A stretch of 37,336 nt of DNA from an uncultured Alphaproteobacteria bacterium (GCA_900696495.1 CAADGI010000016.1:1-37336), one strand, 5' to 3'. Positions 18,901-25,725 are shown, counted from the first letter of the stretch. Program-made: numbers and translations. Notes: generated by a model not told the origin, from the letters alone.

Positions 18901-21775
18901 AATTACCGTCATCGACAGCAACCGGGCCGTCGTCATGAACGCGGACGATGATATTGCCGGTGTCGGAATCGCCATCGGCGTCGGTGACGCGCACGCCGAA
19001 ATTCAGCGTGATGACGTCGTCATGGTCGGCAGGCGTCGGGCCGTCAACCGGGTGATCGAGCGTGCCGATCAGCGTAAATTTATAGGTGCCGTCAGGGTTG
19101 ATTGCCATCGTGAAGATCGTCTGGCCGTTCGCGGTGCCGACATAGCCGGTGCCGGACGGGGTGACCGTAACCGTGTTGCCGCCGGAAGTCAGCGGAATGC
19201 TCGACGAAGACGTGCCGCTCGGGCCGAACGCGCCCGGGCCGTCGCCACCGAAATCAAATGTAACCGAACCGTCGCGGACGATCGGTCCGAGGTTGGTTTC
19301 GTCGACAACTTCGAGCCCTTTGCCGATAACCGGGTTATCGTCCTTGATCTCCGGAACGTCGTCCTTGATCTTGATAACGATGTCCGCCAGGTCGCTGTCG
19401 CCGTCGAAGTCGACGATTTTCGCGCCGAAGGTCAGCGTGATCGTGTTGCCGCCGGCAGAGTGATCGAGGGGCTGCAGCAGGTTGAACGTGTACGCGCCCG
19501 TATCCGGGTCGATCGTCAGCGTGAAGACAGGCGTGCCGCCGGTCGTCGTACCGGTATAGCCGTTCGGACCGAACGTGATGTTGACGTTCTCGCCGCCGGA
19601 GCGCAGAACGCCGCCGTCAAGATCGCCCGTGGCATTTGATGTGCCGGTCGTATTGATGAAACCCTGGCCGTCTTCGCCGAAATCCTCGACGAGGTTGCCG
19701 GAGACCGAAGCGCCCGGAATATCGTCTTCATCGACGGTCTTGATGCCGTCTCCGTCCAGGACGGGCGCATCGTCAACGATATTGACATTGACGAAACCGT
19801 CATCCGTGTCGCCGTCATTGTCGGTGATTTTAACGCCGAAACGCAGATTGATCACATCGTTCGGGTCAGCGCCATTCGCATGATCAAGCTGGTCATTCAG
19901 CGTGAAGCTGTATGCGCCGTTGTCATTGATCGTGAACGTGAAGACAACGCGGCCGCCGGCCGTTTCGCCTTTATAGCCGTTAGCGGTCTGGGTGATGATG
20001 ACTTCATCGCCGTTCGACGTCAGGTTTGGACCTGCGAACGAACCGTTTACCTGTGTATTGCCGTTCGGCGCAATGACCGAAGGCGTATCCGCGCCGTCGT
20101 CATGCGGCAGGTTGCCGTTCTTCGTGATCGACGCGCCGTTCATGTCGGTTTCGTCGATGACTTCGAGGCCCTTGCCGATCTGCGGGTTATCGTCCTTGAT
20201 GTCCGGAACGTCATCTTTGATGTCGATGACGATATTGGCCGTGTCGGTATCACCGTCAAAGTCGATGATTTCAGCGCCGAAGGTCAGCGTGATCGTGTTG
20301 CCGCCGGCAGAGTGATCCAGGGGCTGCAGCAGGTTGAACGTGTACGCGCCGGTCTGCTGGTTCGTGATCGTCAGCGTGAAGACAGGCGTGCCGCCGGTCG
20401 TCGTGCCGGTATAGGTCGTGCCGTTGAACGTAACATTGACGTTCTCGCCGCCGGAGCGCAGAACGCCGCCGGCCATATCGCCGGTCGCATTCCAGACGCC
20501 GGTCGTGTGAATATTGGCCGGTGCGTCGTTATCCTGGCCGAAATTCTCAATCAGGTTGCCGGAGACCGAAGCGCCCGGAATATCGTCTTCATCGACGCTT
20601 TTCGTGCCGTCGCCATCCAGTGTCGGCGCATCGTCAGCGACATGAACGACGATCTGCGTAACCAGCTCATCGCCGTCGGCATCCGTCAGCAACACATCGA
20701 AGTTGAGGTCGATGACATCGTTCGGATCCGTAGCGTCGTTATGGTCGAGCGGACGCAGCAGGGTGAATGTGTATTCGCCTGTCGTCTGGTCGATCACCAG
20801 CGTGAAAACCTTCTGGCCGTTCGCAATGCCGTCATAACCGTCCTGCGCGGCATTGACCACGACATTGACGGGATGACCTTCCGAGGTCAGGTTGCCGCCG
20901 AGCTTGGAACCGCCGGAGGTGAAGCCGCCAGCGGCAACCGGCGTGATCGTGCCGGGCGCATCATTGCCGAAGCTGAACGTAATGAAGCCGGTCTCGACGA
21001 TCGGGCCGCCGGCCAGATTCGTTTCATCCAGGAATTCTTCCGCCGGGCCTTCTGCTGTCGGGCGGTCGTCGTCTTCTACTTCCTCGCCGATCAGCGGGTT
21101 CGGCTGCCTGAAGTTCGCGCCGTACTGGAGCGAAGTCTGGCCGAGCGGGCCGACCGCGCTCAGCGGACCGACAGAGGCGGCTGTATAAGGCGTGTTGAAA
21201 CCGTAACCGCTGTTGCCGCCTGCAGCGCCGCCAGCTTCACCGGCTGCGGGTTCGATCTGCGCGAGCATCGCGGCTTCGTCGCCGGCGGCGGGCTCGATAT
21301 TGGCGACCTGCTCTGCCCTGGCGGTTTTTTCGTTCTTCGCGGTGTCCTCGGGCTGGACTTCTTCCTCGGCGGGGGTCGTGTCGACGACCTTGATCATGCT
21401 CGAGAGTTCGCCCTGCGGGATGATGTCGCTGAACGCGAATGTCGAGGTTTCATCGCCCGACGTCACAGCGGAATAATTTTTCAGGATGAGGCTGCCGCCG
21501 CATTCAAACGTAATGGTGAGCGTGCCGTCCTGGTCCACGATAAAGGAGTCGGCATCGGCTTTCGCAAAGCCGAAAATATAATTCTGACCTTCCTGGAGGC
21601 TGACTTCGCGCGTTTCGCCGAGAGGCGGGCGCTCGATCATGGTTGTCGATTCGACCTTCTGGCCTTCGATCTCGCAGACATCCTCGAGGATGTTCTGTGC
21701 CGGGGGCGCCGCCTCCGTGCCTTGCAATGCGGGCTGTGCCGAAGGGGTTGCGGGTTGCGCGTTCTGGTTTGCCAT
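15911..21775 (-). CDS. Giant RTX adhesin: T1SS-143/VCBS-like repeats, vWA domain, RTX repeats
   Basis: This is a predicted surface or secreted adhesin of 1954 aa, exported by the adjacent type I system. The start is ATG 21775, with AGGAGA upstream; an upstream in-frame extension lacks support. Layout: acidic Ala-rich N-terminal region (1-245) with two PAAG tetrapeptides (162-165, 176-179); about eight beta-rich modules (about 247-1480) with recurring VDET, LDH, DPNDVI(T/D)LNF, DxDGD and DDAP motifs; von Willebrand A domain (about 1525-1740) with intact MIDAS DISGSM (D1533, S1535, S1537); RTX nonapeptides GGDGNDLIF (1747) and a run at about 1823-1864 (GGAGNDIIF, GGAGNDTLY, GGSGDDVF); C-terminal secretion region after 1865. 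Ca2+ binding by the RTX part is expected outside the cell. The promoter carries two CtrA boxes. No LapG or LapD homolog is seen in the window. Confidence 0.92.
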   Translation of the reverse strand: MANQNAQPATPSAQPALQGTEAAPPAQNILEDVCEIEGQKVESTTMIERPPLGETREVSLQEGQNYIFGFAKADADSFIVDQDGTLTITFECGGSLILKNYSAVTSGDETSTFAFSDIIPQGELSSMIKVVDTTPAEEEVQPEDTAKNEKTARAEQVANIEPAAGDEAAMLAQIEPAAGEAGGAAGGNSGYGFNTPYTAASVGPLSAVGPLGQTSLQYGANFRQPNPLIGEEVEDDDRPTAEGPAEEFLDETNLAGGPIVETGFITFSFGNDAPGTITPVAAGGFTSGGSKLGGNLTSEGHPVNVVVNAAQDGYDGIANGQKVFTLVIDQTTGEYTFTLLRPLDHNDATDPNDVIDLNFDVLLTDADGDELVTQIVVHVADDAPTLDGDGTKSVDEDDIPGASVSGNLIENFGQDNDAPANIHTTGVWNATGDMAGGVLRSGGENVNVTFNGTTYTGTTTGGTPVFTLTITNQQTGAYTFNLLQPLDHSAGGNTITLTFGAEIIDFDGDTDTANIVIDIKDDVPDIKDDNPQIGKGLEVIDETDMNGASITKNGNLPHDDGADTPSVIAPNGNTQVNGSFAGPNLTSNGDEVIITQTANGYKGETAGGRVVFTFTINDNGAYSFTLNDQLDHANGADPNDVINLRFGVKITDNDGDTDDGFVNVNIVDDAPVLDGDGIKTVDEDDIPGASVSGNLVEDFGEDGQGFINTTGTSNATGDLDGGVLRSGGENVNITFGPNGYTGTTTGGTPVFTLTIDPDTGAYTFNLLQPLDHSAGGNTITLTFGAKIVDFDGDSDLADIVIKIKDDVPEIKDDNPVIGKGLEVVDETNLGPIVRDGSVTFDFGGDGPGAFGPSGTSSSSIPLTSGGNTVTVTPSGTGYVGTANGQTIFTMAINPDGTYKFTLIGTLDHPVDGPTPADHDDVITLNFGVRVTDADGDSDTGNIIVRVHDDGPVAVDDGNFTDGNTVTGNVLGNDDHGEDGPGAVISVTFNGTTTPVPAVGTVNINGAHGVLTIAANGEYSYTPNNGTDGSDVFTYTMNDNDGATDTAKLTIRVDNDDKPIIIKPAAEVVDETFLGPIVETGTVDADFFGDGPGTIKPDGITSSSGSKLNGNLTSLGETVTITQTANGYVGTVNGGATNVFTLTIDPATGDYTFTLNRVLDHQDGSNPNDVITLNFGVVGTDSDGDTASTSITVNVVDDAPIAKNDVNTGEGVRTGNVVTGANGGAGAADDLSNDTPNKVTKIAFGGTSVNVPNAGEATINGQYGQLKISADGSYTYTPFALPYQGGGTTSSMSPGASNFTGIQNTVTKNGITVKSANGADLTWYDNGDGGGIGIAPDNIYTGEKLEVDFAASDKVTITIADLGTNNKQGGIDYVVHLANGQTVTGEFDVGPVPHADGIASFTLNSSSFGGQQIVGVDLSTVANSALPIASFTVQNIIVSSHDCPPDQGPDQFVYTLTDRDGDSSTATLTVEGNQPILVVGENVDDKSGSKIEHRIGCDHGEIIGKRAADILIGDVGGSKQIAQNKDFNVVLILDISGSMGEGPGSKLQLLKDAVSHLLQDFNNYDTGTIKVHVVPFGTTAFASGTFTVTDTAGYNSAVSFVQAMDNNNQQFTNYEAPMISALNWLNGNLTNDPIANADTYTYFVSDGEPNHYVGTSGQTVNANNNAQTVMNEIHGVSDGSDEVGQLQAKSQLVAVGIDISGTTLARLDTIDENGDAVDVQNANDLDAAFQNLNPLNQLTETGDDVLTGGDGNDLIFGDTINTDALATAQGLSTNPGAGWQVIELLEAGLGTNAAWDRDDTIAYIKANAVAMSDETVSNGQGRQGGNDTLSGGAGNDIIFGQEGDDVITGGAGNDTLYGGSGDDVFKFVNLGGEGVDTVKDFEIGDILDVSGLLVGYNSVQDSINDFVFKTESGGNTTIHVNADGVGGLAGATAIATLEGIVGLNIQQITNDGNAV
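19300..19765 (-). repeat. Adhesin module, second copy of a duplicated unit
   Basis: This coding stretch (module beginning VDEDDIPGASVSGNL and ending GKGLEVVDET) is closely similar in DNA and protein to 20150-20625. Shared blocks include GGVLRSGGENVN, TGGTPVFTLTI, YTFNLLQPLDHSAGG and IKDDVP. The two copies are about 860 bp apart with a divergent module between them, so the duplicated unit was probably a module pair. Confidence 0.8.
20150..20625 (-). repeat. Adhesin module, first copy of a duplicated unit
   Basis: This is the partner of 19300-19765. Long stretches of the DNA are almost identical, for example around 20290-20350 against 19440-19500. It is translated as part of the adhesin and is not an independent element. 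Recent intragenic duplication or recombination between copies is the likely source. Confidence 0.8.
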
Positions 21776-21822
21776 GACTCTCTCCTGAATAAATACAAAA
21801 GGCCTCGTGGGGCCCGTCAAAA

Positions 21823-21837
21823 TTAACAATTTCTTAA
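21823..21837 (-). promoter_or_regulatory. CtrA box, downstream of the predicted adhesin start site
   Basis: TTAA-CAATTTC-TTAA followed by C is a perfect match to the full CtrA consensus TTAA-N7-TTAAC. It lies 48 bp before the adhesin start codon and about +15 relative to the predicted transcription start near 21845. Binding there would block rather than activate that promoter. Confidence 0.65.
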
Positions 21838-21851
21838 CAGATATTCTCTGA

Positions 21852-21880
21852 TTTTTAAGGGAAACCTCGTCCCCTGTCAA
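21852..21880 (-). promoter_or_regulatory. Predicted adhesin promoter
   Basis: On the minus strand a perfect -35 TTGACA (21875-21880) is followed after 17 bp by TAAAAA (21852-21857), a partial -10. This predicts a start near 21845 and a leader of about 70 nt. A CtrA box sits 8 bp upstream of the -35. Confidence 0.5.
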
Positions 21881-21888
21881 CAATTATG

Positions 21889-21903
21889 TTAAAGGTTTAT
21901 TAA
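21889..21903 (-). promoter_or_regulatory. CtrA box, just upstream of the adhesin -35 element
   Basis: On the minus strand TTAA-TAAACCT-TTAA followed by C again matches TTAA-N7-TTAAC exactly. The site is centred about 51 bp upstream of the predicted start, a position suited to activation. CtrA is the alphaproteobacterial response regulator of cell cycle, motility and surface structures. Confidence 0.65.
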
Positions 21904-22195
21904 GGTATATGTTCCTATATACGGTTAAGCTCCTGATTCCATTCATATTTTTACATAATAAAATATGTGCTAAACCGACAGGAAACTTATAATAGGCAAG
22001 GCCGGAAAAACAAAGGGTTTTTCCTCATTCAGGCAGGGCGGATCTTTAATATGCCTGCTTGTTAACCTCTCACTTTCTGAATATTGAGCCCCGGACAACA
22101 TTCCCAATCCCTTTCTTCGGACGACATATATATGAGAAGGCTCTTGGTTCCCTCCCGAAAGACGCCTTTTTAAAAACTTTTTGGACCTGGCCGAA

Positions 22196-22363
22196 GAATC
22201 GAAAAAATGCCGAATCGCCGCGAATCGATTCGTCCGGACGATTCGCTCGCTCTGAATCCGCAGAACTCCGCCGTTTTTTATTTTCGAATCGATTCTTTTT
22301 CCTCGCCGCGATTCGCGTTTTCGAATCCGATTCCCGCAAAAAATTGTCCGGCCCGTCCGATTC
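22196..22363. other. Cluster of 12 GANTC (CcrM-type) methylation sites
   Basis: GAATC or GATTC occurs at 22196, 22212, 22222, 22227, 22240, 22254, 22286, 22291, 22310, 22323, 22329 and 22359, twelve in 168 bp. Several lie in perfect palindromes: CGAATCGATTCG (22221-22232), TCGTCCGGACGA (22230-22241) and GAATCGATTC (22286-22295). GANTC is the site of CcrM in alphaproteobacteria. ORFs that cross the region look compositionally driven, so it is treated as non-coding. Nothing recognisable was found at 21904-22195. Confidence 0.75.
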
Positions 22364-22380
22364 CGGAAAATTTTCGCGCA

Positions 22381-22432
22381 TTTTTTTCGGTTCCGAAAAA
22401 AAATTTTTTGCCTGTGAGGAAGCTGTGCATAA
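22381..22432. other. AT-rich inverted repeat and DnaA-box-like 9-mer
   Basis: TTTTTTTCGG (22381-22390) and CCGAAAAAAA (22393-22402) are perfect arms separated by TT, followed by a further T-run. TGTGCATAA (22424-22432) is the reverse complement of TTATGCACA, one mismatch from the DnaA box TTATCCACA. Together with the adjacent GANTC cluster this looks origin-like or regulatory, but one imperfect box is weak evidence. Confidence 0.4.
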
Positions 22433-22859
22433 CTTTGTGCGCGGAAACTTTTGACCGCTGACTCTTATGAAACGGCGTCGAGTTTGAAAATTTCCACACA
22501 GGACCCGGTTTTGAACGGAAATTTCAAAAACCCGAAAAAATGACTCGACTCACCCCATCCGGTTTTGCAATCTGAGAATGTCTTCGGGACACAGATTGTT
22601 GGGCACAGCGATAAATGATCTCGAAGTTCGGACCGCCTTGGTCGGCGGCCGGGTAAATGGGAACAAGGCTTCGGCCCCCGTTTGCTCAAAGGGGCTCAAG
22701 AGCTTCTGGATACAACGTTCTGCAATTGACCCGTGGTCGCGCACGAAAAAACGTCTGCAAGCAGAAACGTGACAGGTCCAGGGCGTTATTATTCGGCTCC
22801 GAAAAAGTTGACGGCCTATGCAGGGCTGTTGATGGAGTGGTTTTGATAGCCACGATAAA

Positions 22860-23058
22860 TAAGTGCGGATGGGGGTTCATCCGCGGATTGACGGAACGAA
22901 GTTGGGTAAGCTGCCCATGTGTTCACGGCAATCGGTTCGAAAAGAGCCCGCAGGTGACTTACGCTTCGGCGTAAACACCTCGGGACCTTCCCAAAAAGAC
23001 CCCGGCGTCTGGCTTTATGGCTTCGCTATAGAGATGGGCGCCGGGGTTCTTGTTTTTT
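22860..23058 (+). ncRNA. Structured non-coding RNA candidate, family not recognised
   Basis: Consecutive well-formed hairpins end in a terminator. The first is GCGGATG/CATCCGC (22865-22871/22878-22884). A long stem follows, GATTG-CG-GAAC against GTTC-CG-CAATC (22886-22897/22921-22933), with inner TGGG/CCCA. The third is AGGTG...CACCT (22952-22956/22976-22980) enclosing TTACGC-TTCG-GCGTAA. The intrinsic terminator at 22999-23058 closes it. Further hairpins upstream (22571-22601, CAATCTG/CAGATTG with inner TGTC/GACA; 22753-22772) may belong to a longer transcript. The 5' end is a guess, and a weak GATAAA -10-like element lies at 22854. RNase P and tmRNA signatures are absent. A 6S-like RNA cannot be excluded. 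Confidence 0.5.
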
Positions 23059-23060
23059 AT
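22993..23060. terminator. Bidirectional intrinsic terminator
   Basis: ACCCCGGCG (22999-23007) pairs with CGCCGGGGT (23039-23047). The stem continues inward with G-U pairs to a TTCG loop. A T-rich tail follows on the plus strand (23047-23058) and AAAAAG precedes it (22993-22998), giving TCTTTTT on the minus strand. It can end both the plus-strand RNA and the minus-strand gene that stops at 23076. Confidence 0.85.
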
Positions 23061-23075
23061 ACCCCGTAAAAAAAA

Positions 23076-23456
23076 TCAGGAATTATTCGGGCCGGGCGGT
23101 CTAGGGAGATTTTCCAGCTCTGACATTTTTGTCAGAACAGCGGTGCATTCTTGAATGAGCAGCGGTAAAGTTTCTGCGCTTATCTTCTCCCGCTTCGCAT
23201 CAATGATATATGGGATGTACTCGCACAGTGTTTTGTCTTCGGCAATGCGCCTGATATGAGGACGAAACTCTTCCGGTGTTACCCGGTAATTAAAAATTTG
23301 CGACAGCAGATCTTTTCGTACCTCGCCCTCATTCTTCTGGAGCTGGTACGTTGCGAGCAGCGCGGGACCGCAGGCGACCGCAATCAAAGCCCGGTTCAGC
23401 CATTTCTTGCGTATGACATCGCGGGATTCAAATGGTTTAGGTCCGAATATATTCAT
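23076..23456 (-). CDS. Hypothetical membrane-anchored protein, paralog of the next gene
   Basis: This 126-aa protein is not recognised. A basic N-terminus is followed by one probable membrane segment (about 22-38, ALIAVACGPALLATYQL), then a soluble domain. The segment LLSQIFNYRVTPEEFRPHIR and a later QECTAVL match the same positions in the neighbouring 167-aa protein (LTQIFGFNKTPQAFQPTIRR and DECMAAE). The two are therefore tandem paralogs. The shared single Cys pair (one after IRR, one in EC) might form a disulfide if the domain is periplasmic. It is preceded by a modest AAGAG Shine-Dalgarno sequence and followed by the bidirectional terminator. Confidence 0.6.
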   Translation of the reverse strand: MNIFGPKPFESRDVIRKKWLNRALIAVACGPALLATYQLQKNEGEVRKDLLSQIFNYRVTPEEFRPHIRRIAEDKTLCEYIPYIIDAKREKISAETLPLLIQECTAVLTKMSELENLPRPPGPNNS

Positions 23457-23505
23457 TCTATCGCTCTTGTAAGTTTGAGATCAGCGGCTACGTATGTTTT
23501 TGAAA

Positions 23506-24009
23506 TTATTGCGGCGCGCCCGCGAGCACGGGTTGGTTCTCATAGTTGGCAAGTCTCTTTTCCGCGGCCATGCATTCATCAATAAATGAATTCACGTCCA
23601 GATCTGATTTTTCTACAATCAAATCTTCGCCTATGGCGCTCATGCAGCCCACATCTTCATCAAGCAGCGCACGCCGGATAGTCGGTTGAAATGCTTGCGG
23701 CGTTTTATTAAATCCGAAAATTTGTGTCAGCATGCCGCTGCGCTGTGAGTACGTCTTCAGCGCAGCCCGCTGCCTGTCAATTTCAGTTTTTTCGAGCGCT
23801 GAAAGTTCTCGATATTTTGCTTCTGCTTCAGTTATGTTTTTTGAAGTTTTGGCATGCAGCTGATCATTTCCGGTGATTGCTGAAACCTCGTTCTGGTTAT
23901 CGGCGTTTTGGTTTGCGAGCATATAACCTCCCACGCCCAGCAACCCGGCAATGGTCACCGGCACCGTGACGTTCAACCATTTCCGCGCTAAATTTTGTTG
24001 GCCATCCAT
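23506..24009 (-). CDS. Hypothetical membrane-anchored protein, paralog of the previous gene
   Basis: This 167-aa protein is of unknown function. The N-terminus has a membrane segment (about 14-32, VTVPVTIAGLLGVGGYMLA), then a Gln/Asn/Lys-rich helical linker (about 33-90) that may form a coiled coil. The shared C-terminal domain begins at LTQIFGFNKTPQAFQPTIRR. GGGAGG lies 6 bp before the ATG, a strong start. It is first of the two-gene unit with the 126-aa paralog, 49 bp apart. Compared with its paralog it carries the extra linker. Confidence 0.65.
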   Translation of the reverse strand: MDGQQNLARKWLNVTVPVTIAGLLGVGGYMLANQNADNQNEVSAITGNDQLHAKTSKNITEAEAKYRELSALEKTEIDRQRAALKTYSQRSGMLTQIFGFNKTPQAFQPTIRRALLDEDVGCMSAIGEDLIVEKSDLDVNSFIDECMAAEKRLANYENQPVLAGAPQ

Positions 24010-24080
24010 AATCGCCTCCCGTTTAGGGGGAATTACTACAACGGCTTTAAAGGTTATGTCAATTATTGATCCGGAGTATT

Positions 24081-25697
24081 TTAGAAGCGCAGGCGCTTCA
24101 CGCTCTGGATTTGCGGCAATTTCTCGATTTTTCCGAGCAATTCATCCGAAACCGGCGCGTCCAGCGACACCAGGCAAACCGCCTCTTTCGTGTCTTCCTT
24201 ACGGCCCAGCCTGAAATCCGCGATATTCTGCTTCGCGTCTCCCAAAATCGTGCCGACGCCGCCGATCAGGCCCGGCTGGTCGTTGTTGCGGATGAACAGC
24301 ATATGTTCCGACAGCGCCGCTTCGACCGGCACGCCTTCTATATTGACGATGCGCGGCTCGCGGCCCGTGAACAGCGTGCCCGAAACCGAGCGCTTGCGCA
24401 CTTCGCTTTCCACGTTGACGGTGATCTTGGTGCGCTGGTCGCTCGGCTCCTCGATGCGGCTCTCCGAAATCTGGATGCCGCGTGATTTGGCGACGGCCAT
24501 CGCGTTCACCATGTTCACCGTTTCCATCTGCGGCTTCAGGATATGCGCCACCAGCATCTGCGTCAGCGGCTTGACGTTCAGCTCCGTGACCGATCCCTCG
24601 AACTCGATATCGATTTTCTGAATCGCGTTCTCGGTGATCTGGCCGACGAAGCTGCCCATCTGCTCGGCGAGCTTCATGTAATATTTCAGGCGCGGCGCGT
24701 CTTCCGCCGAAATCGACGGCATGTTGAGCGCGTTTGTCACCGCGCCGTTCACCAGGTAATCCGCCATCTGCTCGGCGACCTGCAGCGCGACATTCACCTG
24801 CGCCTCCGTCGTCGACGCGCCGAGATGCGGCGTGCAGATCACGCGCGGATGACCGAAGAAAATGCTTTCCTTCGCAGGCTCGACCTCGAACACGTCGAGC
24901 GCGGCCCCGGCCACTTTCCCGCTATCCAGCGCTTCCTTCAAATCCTGCTCGACGATCAATCCGCCGCGCGCGCAGTTAATGATGCGTACGCCGTCTTTCA
25001 TCGTCGCGATCGTCTTTTTATTGATCATGTTCGCGGTCTTGTCATTCTTCGGAACGTGAATGGTGATGAAATCCGCGCGCTTGAACAGATCTTCCAGCTC
25101 GACTTTCTCAACGCCGATCTCCACGGCGCGGTCGTTCGTCAGGAACGGATCATACGCAATCACGTTCATTTTCAAACCCACGGCGCGGTCCGCGACAATC
25201 GACCCGATATTCCCGCAGCCGATAACCCCGAGCGTCTTCCCGTACAGCTCGACGCCCATGAATCTTTTCTTCTCCCACTTGCCCGCATGGGTCGATTCAT
25301 TCGCCTGCGGAATTTCCCGCGCCAAGGCAAACATCATCGCGATCGCGTGCTCGGCCGTCGTGATCGAATTGCCGAAAGGTGTGTTCATGACGACGATTCC
25401 CGCCGCCGTCGCTTTCGGAATATCGACATTGTCGACGCCGATGCCTGCGCGCCCGACAACTTTCAGATTTTTTCCGGCCTCGATAATCTCCGGCGTCACT
25501 TTCGTTTCCGAACGCACGGCCAAGCCATCGTAATGCGCAATGATGGATTTCAGCTCATCGGCCTTGATGCCCGATTTGAAATCGACATCGCATCCTTTTT
25601 TCCTGAAGATTTCTACGGCGAGGGGATCCAGCGCGTCGCTGATCAATACTTTGGGTGCCCCATTATTAGCCTTAGGGTTGGCGGCAGTCTTCGACAT
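24081..25697 (-). CDS. serA: D-3-phosphoglycerate dehydrogenase
   Basis: This enzyme oxidises 3-phosphoglycerate to 3-phosphohydroxypyruvate with NAD+, the first step of serine synthesis. It is 538 aa, the long type with catalytic, nucleotide-binding, ASB and ACT domains. NAD-binding GCGNIG is at 160-165. The catalytic residues are R244 (NCARGG), E273 (EVEPA) and H291 (TPHLGASTTEA). The ASB domain follows from about residue 320, and the C-terminal ACT domain starts near MLFIRNNDQPGLIGGVG, where L-serine usually binds. It is downstream of serC and a 51-aa gene on the same strand. A weak hairpin terminator lies just upstream and may tune its expression. Confidence 0.96.
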   Translation of the reverse strand: MSKTAANPKANNGAPKVLISDALDPLAVEIFRKKGCDVDFKSGIKADELKSIIAHYDGLAVRSETKVTPEIIEAGKNLKVVGRAGIGVDNVDIPKATAAGIVVMNTPFGNSITTAEHAIAMMFALAREIPQANESTHAGKWEKKRFMGVELYGKTLGVIGCGNIGSIVADRAVGLKMNVIAYDPFLTNDRAVEIGVEKVELEDLFKRADFITIHVPKNDKTANMINKKTIATMKDGVRIINCARGGLIVEQDLKEALDSGKVAGAALDVFEVEPAKESIFFGHPRVICTPHLGASTTEAQVNVALQVAEQMADYLVNGAVTNALNMPSISAEDAPRLKYYMKLAEQMGSFVGQITENAIQKIDIEFEGSVTELNVKPLTQMLVAHILKPQMETVNMVNAMAVAKSRGIQISESRIEEPSDQRTKITVNVESEVRKRSVSGTLFTGREPRIVNIEGVPVEAALSEHMLFIRNNDQPGLIGGVGTILGDAKQNIADFRLGRKEDTKEAVCLVSLDAPVSDELLGKIEKLPQIQSVKRLRF

Positions 25698-25725
25698 TTT
25701 TTCACCATGATTTTGTCTTGTTCAT

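Noticed and set aside
16000-21000. Repeats resembling a CRISPR or satellite array
   Set aside because: They are in-frame protein modules of variable sequence within one long gene.
19880-21826. 648-aa open frame on the plus strand
   Set aside because: It is antisense to the adhesin repeats and rich in Arg/Val/Asp from reversed repeat codons. It also runs through the adhesin promoter.
22059-22454. 131-aa open frame over the GANTC cluster
   Set aside because: Its composition (Phe/Ser/Arg) follows the repeated GATTC and A/T runs. It has no Shine-Dalgarno sequence, no domain, and overlapping frames are open too.
22660-22990. Possible tmRNA (GGGGCT...TTCTGGAT resemblance near 22692)
   Set aside because: There is no tRNA-like T-arm or acceptor end, and no tag reading frame beginning with the usual AND(N/D/E)-type peptide.
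22657-23069. 105-aa and 68-aa frames in the structured RNA region
   Set aside because: The hairpins and terminator explain the sequence better, and no coding signature is seen.
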